DNA of 64,000 bases from JAPUME01 sp027294185 (GTDB taxonomy: Bacteria > Acidobacteriota > Terriglobia > UBA7540 > JAPUME01), in NCBI GenBank assembly GCA_963555835.3, contig CAUVWZ020000002.1, forward strand, positions 2,356,001-2,420,000. The letters are read 5' to 3'. A model generated the notes under the pieces. It was not told the origin of the DNA. It ran no database searches and was given only the letters and a program-made list of their open reading frames with translations. Shown here piece by piece: positions 53,917 through 62,899 of this stretch. Within the stretch, counting starts at the first letter, position 1. Each line of letters begins with the position of its first letter. Made by a program: the position numbers and the translations under genes.

Positions 53917-54330
53917 TTATTCTCCCATCACTTTGATAAGCACCCGCTTGCGCCGCCGACCGTCGAACTCAGCGTAAAATACCTGCTGCCAGGGACCCAG
54001 ATCGAGTTTTCCTTTCGTCACCGGCACGATTACCTGATGCCCGATGATGAGGTTCTTAAGGTGGGCGTCGCCGTTGTCTTCGCCCGTCTGATGATGGCGG
54101 TAGTCGGCGCGAAAGGGGGCGAGCTTTTCCAGCCACTCTTCGATGTCTTCAATTAATCCGTCCTCAGCGTCGTTGATGTAGACCCCGGCGGTGATGTGCA
54201 TGGCTGAGGCCAGCACCATTCCCTCCTCGATTTTCGCCTTCCTCAGCGCCTTTTCGATTTCGGGCGTGATGTTGATGAACTCCCGCTTCTTTTTCGTGTT
54301 GAACCAGAGATATTCCGTGTGTGCCCTCAT
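53917..54330 (-). CDS. YjbQ (UPF0047) family protein
   Basis: 137 residues of the YjbQ family, reported to have weak thiamine-phosphate synthase activity and otherwise of unclear role. HITAGVYINDAEDGLIEDIE, GDAHLKNLIIGHQVIVPV and LGPWQQVFYAEFDG are family blocks, with conserved His residues that may bind metal. ATG 54330 with AGGAG is chosen; the longer frame is antisense to yjhG's end. It lies about 50 bases downstream of yjhG. Confidence 0.88.
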   Translation of the reverse strand: MRAHTEYLWFNTKKKREFINITPEIEKALRKAKIEEGMVLASAMHITAGVYINDAEDGLIEDIEEWLEKLAPFRADYRHHQTGEDNGDAHLKNLIIGHQVIVPVTKGKLDLGPWQQVFYAEFDGRRRKRVLIKVMGE

Positions 54331-54382
54331 AAAATCCACTCCTGAAAAGTTTTGGCAGCGCGAAGGTGTTGTCTCGAGGCCT

Positions 54383-56392
54383 CTAGCGGCCGAGCGCCTT
54401 TCTTCCTGCCTCGAGTGTTTCGATGATCTCTTGAACGTCGAATATGCAGCCGCCCCAGGTGCCGCCACCCACGTCTTGAAGAGCAGCCCACAGGCGCGTA
54501 TCGTCCGGCAGGGCAGGGTCCGCACGCAGGTCGGGACGCGGTTCGCGCGCAGCCAGAAGGCGGGTCCCCTCTTCCGCTCCGAACGTCTTCTCGCCCTGGC
54601 CGACCAGGTCAACCGTACCTTCGAGCCTGTTGCGGTCGATGATGATCTGAATCAGGTCTCCGTCGATCACCTTTCCGATCGGGCCCCCGGCCAATGCCTC
54701 CGGACCGACGTGACCGATACAGGCGCCCGTTGACACGCCTGAAAAGCGGGCGTCGGTAATCACGGCGACTTCCTTGCCGAAAGGAAGATACTTCAGCGCG
54801 ATGGTAATCTGCGCAATCTCTTCCATGCCGGTTCCCATGGGGCCGCGGCAGATGAGAACGATCACGTCACCCGCCTTGATGCGGTCCGGCCCCTGCGACT
54901 TGATGGCGTCCATGACGGCTTTCTCTTTCGTAAAGACGCGCGCCGGGCCGACCTTGCGATAGACGCCGTCTGCATCGACCACCGTCGGGTCGATGGCTGT
55001 GCTCTTGATGATGGAACCCTGCGGGGCGAGGTTTCCTCGAGGGAAAGTGACGTTGCTCGTCAGGCCGCGCTCGCGCGCACGCTCCGGGCTGAAGATCACC
55101 TCATCGGCATCTACCCCGTCGGCTTCTTTCAGCGTGGCGCGAAGCTTCGCCCGTCGCGGAGACTTTTCCCAATCGTCGAGCAGACGGCCGAGCGGCTGGC
55201 CGGAAACGGTCAGCACCTTGTCGTCGAGCAACCCGAGCCGCCGCAGGTGTAGCATCACCTCCGGCACCCCTCCGGCCAGAAACACGCGAACCGTGGGGTG
55301 ATCCACCGGGCCATTGGGGAGCACCGAAACCAGCCGCGGCACCCGCCGGTTCACCGCCACCCATTCATCCACACCGGGTCGCGGCAGGCCCGCCGCGTGG
55401 GCCACGGCAGGAATGTGCATGATCAGGTTGGTCGAGCCGCCAAAGGCCGCGTGCACGGCCATGGCGTTCTTAACCGATTCCGGGGTCAGGATGTCTTGCA
55501 TCCGGATGCCCTTGGTTTCCAGATGCACCAGCGCACCTGCTGAACGTCGAGCCATGTCCAGCCAGATGGGTTGACCGGAGGGGGCCAGGGCCGAATGGGG
55601 CAGGGACAGGCCCAGACTTTCACCCACCACCTGCGAGGTGGCCGCAGTCCCCAGAAACTGGCATCCACCGCCCGGCGTGGCGCAGGTGCTGCAGCCGAGT
55701 TCCGCGGCTGCTTCAAGCGTGACCTGTCCGTGCGCGAATCGCGCCCCGAGGGTCTGGATTTTCGCCGCGTCCTCCCCCACGGTGGGAGGCAGGGTCACAC
55801 CGCCGGGAACAAGGATGCAGGACATATCGTGCATCGCAGCCAGGGCCATCATCATGGCTGGCAGCCCCTTGTCGCAGGTGGCGATGCCCATGACTCCCTT
55901 CCGTGTGGGCAGGGAGCGAATCAGGCGTCGGAAAATCTGTGCGGCATCGTTTCGGTAAGCGAGGCTGTCGAACATTCCCGTCGTGCCCTGCGTGCGGCCG
56001 TCGCAAGGGTCGCTGCAGTAGCCCGCGAACGGAACGCAGCCCATGCGCTTCAATTCTTCGGCAGCTTCTCGCATGAGCAGGCCTACTTCCCAATGGCCGG
56101 TGTGGTAGCCCAGGGCCACGGGGCTGCCATCGTCCGAGCGGATGCCTCCCTGCGTGCTCAGGATGAGGAATTCCCGGCGGTTGAGCTCGGAGGGATTCCA
56201 GCCCATGCCCGCATCCTGCGTGAGGCCGAACAGATCGCCGCTCGACCAGTTGCGCAGCATCTCGCCGGTCAGCGGCAGACTTCCCTGGGGCCCGGGAGCT
56301 TTCGTACGGACGTCCAGCACCTCCGCCCGCTCGCCAAACCATTCGCGAAAGGGTTCGCCCGTGGGGCCACGTCTCTTTTCACCTTCTGTCAT
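54383..56392 (-). CDS. yjhG: YjhG/YagF-type dehydratase (D-xylonate dehydratase family)
   Basis: 669-residue IlvD/Edd-family Fe-S dehydratase, closest by eye to E. coli YjhG. VSDPCDGRTQGTTGMFDSL-like, IATCDKGLPAMMMALAAMHD, CATPGGGCQFLGTA, AFGGSTNLIMHIPA and ITDARFSGVSTGACIGHVGP are the landmarks, with the three Cys ligands of the cluster. E. coli YjhG dehydrates D-xylonate to 2-keto-3-deoxyxylonate. The aldolase and xylonate-forming enzymes are not adjacent. AGGAG precedes the ATG. Confidence 0.93.
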   Translation of the reverse strand: MTEGEKRRGPTGEPFREWFGERAEVLDVRTKAPGPQGSLPLTGEMLRNWSSGDLFGLTQDAGMGWNPSELNRREFLILSTQGGIRSDDGSPVALGYHTGHWEVGLLMREAAEELKRMGCVPFAGYCSDPCDGRTQGTTGMFDSLAYRNDAAQIFRRLIRSLPTRKGVMGIATCDKGLPAMMMALAAMHDMSCILVPGGVTLPPTVGEDAAKIQTLGARFAHGQVTLEAAAELGCSTCATPGGGCQFLGTAATSQVVGESLGLSLPHSALAPSGQPIWLDMARRSAGALVHLETKGIRMQDILTPESVKNAMAVHAAFGGSTNLIMHIPAVAHAAGLPRPGVDEWVAVNRRVPRLVSVLPNGPVDHPTVRVFLAGGVPEVMLHLRRLGLLDDKVLTVSGQPLGRLLDDWEKSPRRAKLRATLKEADGVDADEVIFSPERARERGLTSNVTFPRGNLAPQGSIIKSTAIDPTVVDADGVYRKVGPARVFTKEKAVMDAIKSQGPDRIKAGDVIVLICRGPMGTGMEEIAQITIALKYLPFGKEVAVITDARFSGVSTGACIGHVGPEALAGGPIGKVIDGDLIQIIIDRNRLEGTVDLVGQGEKTFGAEEGTRLLAAREPRPDLRADPALPDDTRLWAALQDVGGGTWGGCIFDVQEIIETLEAGRKALGR

Positions 56393-56628
56393 TGAGAATT
56401 CTCCTGGTTCGAGCGGCTGTGAAGGGAACCGACGTTCCCATTCCGATTCCTTCGGGGGGAAGATGATTCTACCCCACGCGGTCGTCGTCGGCCAGCGTGT
56501 TCGAAACGAGGTACTTTCGTACTCTCGACCCCGGGAAAGTTTTGGCCGAAGATGTATACCAGTGGGCGGGAAATAGCCACCCGCCCGGAAGAGAAAATGG
56601 AGATGGCGGAATTCAACAAGGAGGGCTT

Positions 56629-57066
56629 ATGAGATCGAAGCATTGGATGGGAATGGCGGTGGTGGCGGTTTTCGCCATGAGCTCCTATGCGTGGGCCGCG
56701 CCGCAAGGCTTGGGCAGCGCCTATGGATATACACAAATCGCTCGCAAGGGGAGCGCCAAGGTGAGTTTAGCAGCGTTGCAGCGCCAGGCGGAGGTTCGCC
56801 GCATGAGCGCGCCCAAAGCGGCCCCGAAAAAGGCGGCCGTCAGGAAAAACAGCACCCACAAACGCATGGGTATGGTTGCCCCGGCCGGGAAGCATGGCAA
56901 GGCCAAGAAAATGGGGGCATTGAAAGGCAAGAAAGCCAAGAATGCCAAGAAAGGCAAGAAGGTAAAGCAGGCCAAGGGCCGCAGTAACAAGGGCGGCGCT
57001 GTTCGCGGAAAAGATCGAGCCGGTGAGGTTAGCGATCTGAACGAGGATGTGCGGGAAAATCGTTAA
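56629..57066 (+). CDS. Secreted lysine/alanine-rich basic protein
   Basis: I do not recognise this gene. The 145 residues start with a signal peptide (MAVVAVFAMSSYAWAAP) and, after a short normal section, become histone-H1-like: KKMGALKGKKAKNAKKGKKV, ending in a more acidic tail. ATG 56629 has a strong AAGGAGGG. The net positive charge suggests binding to DNA, polyphosphate or anionic polymers outside the membrane. It is followed by structured RNA and a strong terminator. Divergent from yjhG. Confidence 0.75.
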   Translation: MRSKHWMGMAVVAVFAMSSYAWAAPQGLGSAYGYTQIARKGSAKVSLAALQRQAEVRRMSAPKAAPKKAAVRKNSTHKRMGMVAPAGKHGKAKKMGALKGKKAKNAKKGKKVKQAKGRSNKGGAVRGKDRAGEVSDLNEDVRENR

Positions 57067-57083
57067 ACGGCATCTACGAGTTA

Positions 57084-57126
57084 CTTGGGGCCGGGGCTTC
57101 ATGGGAGGGAGCTGACCGGCCCCAGG
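57084..57126 (+). repeat. Hairpin after the lysine-rich gene
   Basis: CTTGGGGCCGG / CCGGCCCCAGG forms an 11-bp stem (57084-57094 with 57116-57126, one G-U) around a 21-base loop. A second stem GGCGG-TTTCG-GCCGCC follows near 57180. Together with the terminator at 57282 they make a 200-base structured stretch in the 321-base convergent gap 57067-57387. It could be a long 3' UTR or a small RNA. Confidence 0.5.
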
Positions 57127-57281
57127 CGGGATTGGTCTCAATGAGTTAACTGATCGAGTGTGGAGGGTGCCTGCTCGCAGGCGGTTTCGGCCGCCAAATC
57201 CTAAAGCCCTCACGGCGCTGCGGTAACAGGAAGTCCGGCAGCGTCGCCCAACGGCGGGCAGGCGCCCCACAACTTCAAGCG

Positions 57282-57321
57282 GCGCTCCCGGGGCCTCACG
57301 GCCTCGGGAGCGCTTTTTTTT
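57282..57321 (+). terminator. Strong intrinsic terminator
   Basis: A 14-pair stem, GCGCTCCCG-G-GGCC closing on GGCC-T-CGGGAGCGC with a TCAC loop and one G-U pair, is followed directly by eight T. It ends transcription from the secreted lysine-rich gene or a small RNA upstream. Confidence 0.95.
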
Positions 57322-57387
57322 AGTGCCTGCCGCCGCGGATTTTGACTCTGGCATCCGATCCGAGCGGGGCAGGAAATCATGGGTGAA

Positions 57388-59871
57388 TTAGGGAGGGTTT
57401 CCCTGACCGTACCAGCGTGCAAGGACATCCGCGGCGGGTTTGCCGAGAGGATTGTAGGAGCCGTCGTAGGGGATTGAATTTCCGTGGCTCGGCCACTTCC
57501 ACCAGTAGAGACCCGCAAACCAGGGCTGGCGGTAAAAGGCTTCGAAGATAACGTGGTAACAGCGTTCCTGTAGTTCCAGGTCGAGGGCGGCATCGTCTTC
57601 CTTCCACGGCTCGACCGCAGCCCTGGCGCTGCTCGGAAAACCGACCTCCGTGAATAGCAGCGGCTTGTCATATTTCCGCGCTATATTCCCGATTCTTTCC
57701 ACCAGTTCCTTCAGGCGCGGAGAATCGGCGCGCGGCATCTCCCCGGGCGCAGCCAGAGGGTAGTACATGTTTAGACCGATGTAATCCAAAGCGTCCCAGA
57801 AGGGAAGCCGCTCGAAGTCGGGTCCCCAGTGGGCGGCATAGGTGATCGGGCCGGAATAGATGCGGCGAACATCGGCAATGAGGCTGCGCCAGGCGGCTTC
57901 GTGGTGCGTAACGCCGTCGAGCTCCGTACCGATGGCCAGCAGGTCCACCTGGTAGAGTTCCGCAAGGCGCGCATAATGCAGCATCCAGCGACGGTACTGC
58001 CGAAACCACTGCTCGAAATCCGCATCGGTCTCAAAAACAATGTCTCCCGTAAACAGCCGCCCGGACCAGAGTTGAGGCTTGAGGACCGTACGCAGGCCGA
58101 GCTCTTTGGCCGCCTCAAAGGTTCTCGTCACCCTGTGGTCCGTTTCGCCGGTCCGAAAGGAGATGGTGGGTTCTTGCGGGGCACGCGTAAAGCCATAGGG
58201 AACCAGCGTTATGGCATTCGCGCCCATATCTCGTATTCGTCGCAGCTCCTCGGAGGCGTAGGCGGAGCCGTAACCCCATCGGCCCCCGAACTCATGCGAA
58301 AAGGTGACCCCACGATGGAAGAAGGGCTCGTGGGGTGAGCGTTGAGCGCTTCGAGTGGCCCCGGCCGCAAGAGCTAACAGATAATCCCGCCACTCGCGTT
58401 CCAAATCCTCCCAGGAGGTTCCGAGTGCCCGTGCAACATTCCCCTCGAAATCGTTCGGCGTCGATGTTTCGCTGTATAAAGCCCGCAAGACTTTTTTGCC
58501 GTGGGGCACCACCAGCGTTTCTACCCAGGCTCCTTGAAGCGGGTCGGTTACCAGAGGAGAGAGGTACTCTCCCTCCAGTCGCAGGACTTGGCGGAGGGTG
58601 TAGGGGCCCTCGTCCTGCGAAATTTGGGCGGCGTAGTCGGGCAGGGAGTTCCCGTGGAAGCCGCCAGTAGCGTAGCGAGCAATGCCATTCGCAATCGCCC
58701 CAAAAGAAGTTGTCCCCCACGCCGCATTCATAAGTGCAATAGCATCACCGCGATGGTCTGTAGGCCGTCCATCCGGTCTAAGTATGTGGTGGACTCTCCT
58801 GCCGCTTGCCTCGACTGAGAACGGGTCGTCGGTTCGGTGCGACCTACGGGGATTGGGAGGAGAAGTATAGAAGTAGGCCTCAAGAGCAGGGTTGGGCAGC
58901 TTTTCGATTCCGAGCGCCGCTGCGAGTCTCTCCACCCGACGGTCGGCGGACTCGCCCAATTGTTCAATGTCCCAGGAGCTATTCGCTTCCAGGTAGAGGT
59001 GCCAGTGGCGGGATTGGTAATGTTCGAAATCAGGCTGGCGGACCCGGCTTCGCAAATCTTCCGAAACGAGACGTAGGCCGAGGGAAAGTCCCACTGCGAG
59101 TAAAACTCCGGTTGCGCCTGCCAGCCCGGGCCGGAAGGCAGGAGCGGGATGATGGCGGGCGGCGAGCGCCACAAGACCTACCAGCACTGCCAGGAGCAGT
59201 GGACCCACTATCAGTCCCGTACGGACCAGACTCCACCGTTGAAATCGAAACGGCTGGTTTAGAAGAATCAGCGTCACGAATGTGGTGGGAACCACCAACC
59301 ACATCGCGAGGGCTCGCAAGCGGTTCCGTGTCGATGGGTCCGCACTGTCAACACTGTCAAGCAGGCGGCGAAAAGCGACGTAGGTGGCAATGCAAACGGT
59401 TCCCACGGCCAGCAGAGCAATGGACCAGCGGACCGCTGAGGAGGGCGCGAAATTCGAGGGCCAGAGGGCGCGAAAGGCCGAGTTGAGCGGGCCTCGTGTC
59501 CCTGCGGCAAATTGCAGCATGTTGAGCGAAAGCCATACGGCCGACCACATAACCGCGTGGGTGGAAAAGATACGCAGCCAGCCCGACGAGCGGCGTTGGA
59601 CGAACAGTCCGACGAGGACCGCTGCCGCACCGGAGATTAGAAATCCTCCCTGCTGGAGAGCATAAAGAAGTGCCGAGCCGTCCGCCGGGAGGCGGGTCAC
59701 GATACCGGGCCACCCAAAGCGCGCCCGGAAACGCAGCACCTCGACGTCGGTAAAGGCCGCGAGCAAGCCCTGCGGCAGCGCGTTGATCACCATCCCCGCC
59801 ACCTGATAGGCCAGCCAGCAGCTTGCAGTGGCAACGCCGATTATGCCGATCTGTTTGAAGATTCGCCGCAC
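57388..59871 (-). CDS. Large membrane protein with C-terminal GH113-like glycosidase domain
   Basis: 827 residues in three parts. Residues 1-270 form about eight membrane helices. Residues 280-500 resemble peptidase-MA-like domains but lack an HExxH zinc motif. Residues 510-827 are a TIM barrel with VTFSHEFGGRWGYGS, LLAIGTELDGVTHHE (acid/base Glu) and LLFTEVGFPSSA (nucleophile Glu) and FAGLYWWKWPSHG, as in GH113 mannanases and related glycosidases. It seems to be a membrane-bound enzyme acting on an outer polymer. The domain join is unusual. Confidence 0.8.
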   Translation of the reverse strand: MRRIFKQIGIIGVATASCWLAYQVAGMVINALPQGLLAAFTDVEVLRFRARFGWPGIVTRLPADGSALLYALQQGGFLISGAAAVLVGLFVQRRSSGWLRIFSTHAVMWSAVWLSLNMLQFAAGTRGPLNSAFRALWPSNFAPSSAVRWSIALLAVGTVCIATYVAFRRLLDSVDSADPSTRNRLRALAMWLVVPTTFVTLILLNQPFRFQRWSLVRTGLIVGPLLLAVLVGLVALAARHHPAPAFRPGLAGATGVLLAVGLSLGLRLVSEDLRSRVRQPDFEHYQSRHWHLYLEANSSWDIEQLGESADRRVERLAAALGIEKLPNPALEAYFYTSPPNPRRSHRTDDPFSVEASGRRVHHILRPDGRPTDHRGDAIALMNAAWGTTSFGAIANGIARYATGGFHGNSLPDYAAQISQDEGPYTLRQVLRLEGEYLSPLVTDPLQGAWVETLVVPHGKKVLRALYSETSTPNDFEGNVARALGTSWEDLEREWRDYLLALAAGATRSAQRSPHEPFFHRGVTFSHEFGGRWGYGSAYASEELRRIRDMGANAITLVPYGFTRAPQEPTISFRTGETDHRVTRTFEAAKELGLRTVLKPQLWSGRLFTGDIVFETDADFEQWFRQYRRWMLHYARLAELYQVDLLAIGTELDGVTHHEAAWRSLIADVRRIYSGPITYAAHWGPDFERLPFWDALDYIGLNMYYPLAAPGEMPRADSPRLKELVERIGNIARKYDKPLLFTEVGFPSSARAAVEPWKEDDAALDLELQERCYHVIFEAFYRQPWFAGLYWWKWPSHGNSIPYDGSYNPLGKPAADVLARWYGQGNPP

Positions 59872-59957
59872 AGTAAGTCTGGCTACTCTATTAGAGTAAA
59901 AAAGTCACAGAAAGGGAACCGTACAATTTGAAAATCTGAGGGAGAAATCGGCATCCT

Positions 59958-60986
59958 CTAATCGCTTTTGTGGGTGATTGAGGCTACTTCTACGGTTTTT
60001 GCCGTCTGGCAGGAGCGTGTGGCGGCAATGCTGATCCGCAAAGCCTCAATGCCGTCGTCGATGGTGACGGGCGGGGGGCGATCGTGGAGAAGATTCTGGG
60101 CGAAGTTTTCCAGTTGGCTCAGGTAGGCGTCCCCGAAGCGTTCCGGAAAAAAGGGGACCACATCGTGGGAGACGTTGTTTTTCTTCATCACCAGCAACGG
60201 CGTCTCCTGCAGGTAGCCGACGCGCAGGGTTCCCTCGGTTCCCAATACATCGGCTGAGATGTCATAGCCATACAGGCCGTTGCGGCTCAAGTCCACGACG
60301 CCGAGGCTGCCGTTGGCGAAGGTCAGGGTGGCGATGGCGTTATCGATGTCTCCGATCGATTTCAATTCGGGGTAAACGAGCGTTGCGCCGACCGCATGGA
60401 CGCTTTTGACATCGCCAACCAGCCAGCGGGCGAGGTCGAAGTCGTGCACCCCCATATCGATGAACAGGCCGCCGCTGTTTTTCGGATGGACGTATTCGAT
60501 GCTGGGCAGATAGGGGTCGCGGGACATCGATTTGAATACGACGGGCCTGCCGATTACGCCCTCGTCGATCTTCTTTTTGGCCTCGCGGAAACCTTTGTCG
60601 AAGCGACGCATAAAACCCATCTGGAAATAGGCGGCGCTTTTCTCCACTGCCTGTTGAATCTCCGCCGAGTCCCGCAGGGAGAGCGAGAGCGGCTTTTCAC
60701 AGAAGATGGGCTTTTTGCCGTCCAGGGCCGCCTGCACCATCTCTTTATGTGTGTTCGTCGGGGTGACGATCACGACGGCGTCGATGTCTTTGTCCTCGAG
60801 CAGTGCGGAGGCGCACCCGTAGCTGCGCACTCCGAATTCGCTCCCCACCTTCCGTGCGCGGTCCTCTTTGGCATCAGCAACGGCAACCAGGCGCGCTGCG
60901 GGGATGCGGTCAGCCAGATCGCGCGCATAGAGGATGCCCAGGCGTCCCAGCCCGAGCAGGCCGATTTTGACTTTCGCTTGGCTCAT
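59958..60986 (-). CDS. Gfo/Idh/MocA dehydrogenase, inositol 2-dehydrogenase-like
   Basis: 342 residues. The Rossmann motif GLLGLGRLG is at residues 9-17, the catalytic EKP in FCEKPLSLS, and the substrate-site GGLFIDMGVHDFDLARWL is complete, the form seen in inositol 2-dehydrogenases (IolG). It should oxidise myo-inositol or a related polyol or sugar with NAD. It follows a sugar ABC transporter on the same strand and overlaps the binding-protein gene, so uptake and first oxidation are one operon. Confidence 0.88.
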   Translation of the reverse strand: MSQAKVKIGLLGLGRLGILYARDLADRIPAARLVAVADAKEDRARKVGSEFGVRSYGCASALLEDKDIDAVVIVTPTNTHKEMVQAALDGKKPIFCEKPLSLSLRDSAEIQQAVEKSAAYFQMGFMRRFDKGFREAKKKIDEGVIGRPVVFKSMSRDPYLPSIEYVHPKNSGGLFIDMGVHDFDLARWLVGDVKSVHAVGATLVYPELKSIGDIDNAIATLTFANGSLGVVDLSRNGLYGYDISADVLGTEGTLRVGYLQETPLLVMKKNNVSHDVVPFFPERFGDAYLSQLENFAQNLLHDRPPPVTIDDGIEALRISIAATRSCQTAKTVEVASITHKSD

Positions 60987-61935
60987 CGGTGTTTTCCAGA
61001 TTTTCGGTTCGAATCAGTTCCAGCGGAACGGGAATCTTTTCGGGAAGAGTTTCCCCCGCCAGCGTGCAGACTGCGCTTTCGACCGCCAGGCGGCCCATCT
61101 CGTAGGGATATTGGGCGACGGAGGCTTCCATCGAGCCTTCCCGAATGGCCGCGCGCCCGTCTTCGACCGCATCGAAGCCGATGATCATGATTTCGCCCGT
61201 TTTCCCTGCGGCGGCAATGGCTTCAATGGCTCCGAGCGCCATCATGTCGTTACAGGCGAACAGGGCGTCGATTTCGCGGTGAGCCTGCAGGATGTTCTGA
61301 AAAACGTTGAATCCCAGGTCGCGCTCCCAGTTGGCCGGCTGCGATGCGACCACCTGGATATGCGTCGCGGGTTTCACCGCATCGAGAAATCCCTGCAAGC
61401 GGGCTTCTGCGGTTTCGTGTCCGGGAATACCTTCGAGGATGGCCACCTCGGTCCTGCCGCTGAAGTGCTCCCTCAGGTATTCACCCGCGATGCGGCCACC
61501 GTGATAGTTGTCGGAACCGATGGTTGTGGCAATCCGTATACCGGCTTCCTCGGCAGCGTGGCGGTCAACGGCCGTATCGATGATGATAACGGGAATCCCG
61601 GCCTCATTCGCCTTCGCGATGGCGGGGACAATTTCTTTCGAGCCGCTCGGCGTCACCAGGATCACGTCCACCCGCGTCTGAATCAGGTTTTCGATGATCT
61701 GCATCTGCTTTTCAACGTCCACTTCGCGCTCGGCAGCCTGCACGATGAGGTTGATCCCCAGATTCCTGGCCGCCTCCTCGGCTCCGTTCTGCATATCGAT
61801 GAAGAAGGGATTGTTCAGGGTCTTCAAGACCAGCGCCACCCGGGGCCCACTTCCCTCGTCGGTGTCGCCGGCGCGGTTACAGCCCAACATGGCACAGCCA
61901 GCCAGCAGCAGGGCGATAGCGGTCCAATGTTTCAT
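60910..61935 (-). CDS. Sugar ABC transporter substrate-binding lipoprotein (RbsB-like)
   Basis: 341 residues, lipobox MLGC (Cys19), periplasmic binding protein of the ribose/inositol class: VALVLKTLNNPFFIDMQNGA, VDVILVTPSGSKEIVPAI, ALFACNDMMALGAIEA and IIGFDAVEDG. The last 25 codons run into the dehydrogenase gene (77-base overlap) and are not family-like. GAGGGGG precedes the ATG. The ligand is probably a pentose, inositol or similar polyol. Confidence 0.9.
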   Translation of the reverse strand: MKHWTAIALLLAGCAMLGCNRAGDTDEGSGPRVALVLKTLNNPFFIDMQNGAEEAARNLGINLIVQAAEREVDVEKQMQIIENLIQTRVDVILVTPSGSKEIVPAIAKANEAGIPVIIIDTAVDRHAAEEAGIRIATTIGSDNYHGGRIAGEYLREHFSGRTEVAILEGIPGHETAEARLQGFLDAVKPATHIQVVASQPANWERDLGFNVFQNILQAHREIDALFACNDMMALGAIEAIAAAGKTGEIMIIGFDAVEDGRAAIREGSMEASVAQYPYEMGRLAVESAVCTLAGETLPEKIPVPLELIRTENLENTDEPSESQNRPARAGTPGHPLCARSG

Positions 61936-61950
61936 ACGATCTGTCCCCCT

Positions 61951-62898
61951 CTATTTTCTTTGCGACTTGAGCATCGCGTCCACGAGCACGGCAGCGATGA
62001 TGACCGAGCCGATGAAGATCTGTTGCAAAAACGAAGAAACACCCAGCAGGTTCAACCCGTTGCGCAGGACGCCCATGATGAGAGCGCCGATCAAGGTACC
62101 GACCAGCGTACCCTCGCCGCCCATCAGGCTTGTGCCGCCGATGACGGTGGCGGCGATGGCGTCGAGCTCGTACATCAGCCCGGCAATGGGTTGCGCCGAG
62201 TTCAGCCGCGCCGTGAGCACGATGGCTGCGATGCCGCTCGTCAAGCCCGACAAAGCATACACCACCGTCTTATGGAAACGCACGTTGACGCCGGAAAGCC
62301 GGGTGGCCTCCTCGTTGCCTCCGATGGCGTAGGTGTAGCGACCGAGTTTCGTGCGGGTCAGCAGAAAATGTCCCGCCACATAGATCCCTGCCATGAAGAT
62401 CACAGGCACAGGGATAAACAAGACCTCGCCCGTCGCCAGCGCTCGAAAGCCCTGATCGAATCCCGAGATCGGCCGCCCGTTCGTATAGACCAGCGCCGCG
62501 CCTCTTGCCACGCTCATCATTCCCAGGGTGGAGATAAAGGGAGGCAGCCGGCCATAGGTAATGAGCAATCCGTTCACCAAACCACACAGGACACCCGCCC
62601 CGAGGCCCGCCGCAATCGCCACCGGAACCGGCAATCCCGCCTGGAGCGCGCTGGCAAGCACCACTCCGGAGAAGGCGACCATCGAGCCCACGGAGAGATC
62701 GATCCCCGCCGAGATGATGACGAACGTCATCCCCACCGCCACGACGGCGTTGATCGAGACCTGCTGCAGTATGTTCAGCAGGTTCGACGGCGTAAGGAAG
62801 TACGGCGTCAGCGCCCACAGCACTACGCACAGCAGAACCAGGCCGATCAGCGTTCCGAATTGCCGTCCGTAGTGGGTGAGGAATTCTTTTGGCTTCAT
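61951..62898 (-). CDS. Sugar ABC transporter permease (RbsC-like)
   Basis: 315 residues, about ten helices. ISAGIDLSVGSMVAFSGVV and AIGGNEEATRLSGVNV (the EAA-like loop contacting the ATPase), and GTSLMGGEGTLVGTLIGALI are RbsC landmarks. It starts one base after the ATPase stop and ends 15 bases before the binding-protein gene. Confidence 0.93.
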   Translation of the reverse strand: MKPKEFLTHYGRQFGTLIGLVLLCVVLWALTPYFLTPSNLLNILQQVSINAVVAVGMTFVIISAGIDLSVGSMVAFSGVVLASALQAGLPVPVAIAAGLGAGVLCGLVNGLLITYGRLPPFISTLGMMSVARGAALVYTNGRPISGFDQGFRALATGEVLFIPVPVIFMAGIYVAGHFLLTRTKLGRYTYAIGGNEEATRLSGVNVRFHKTVVYALSGLTSGIAAIVLTARLNSAQPIAGLMYELDAIAATVIGGTSLMGGEGTLVGTLIGALIMGVLRNGLNLLGVSSFLQQIFIGSVIIAAVLVDAMLKSQRK

Positions 62899-62899
62899 C

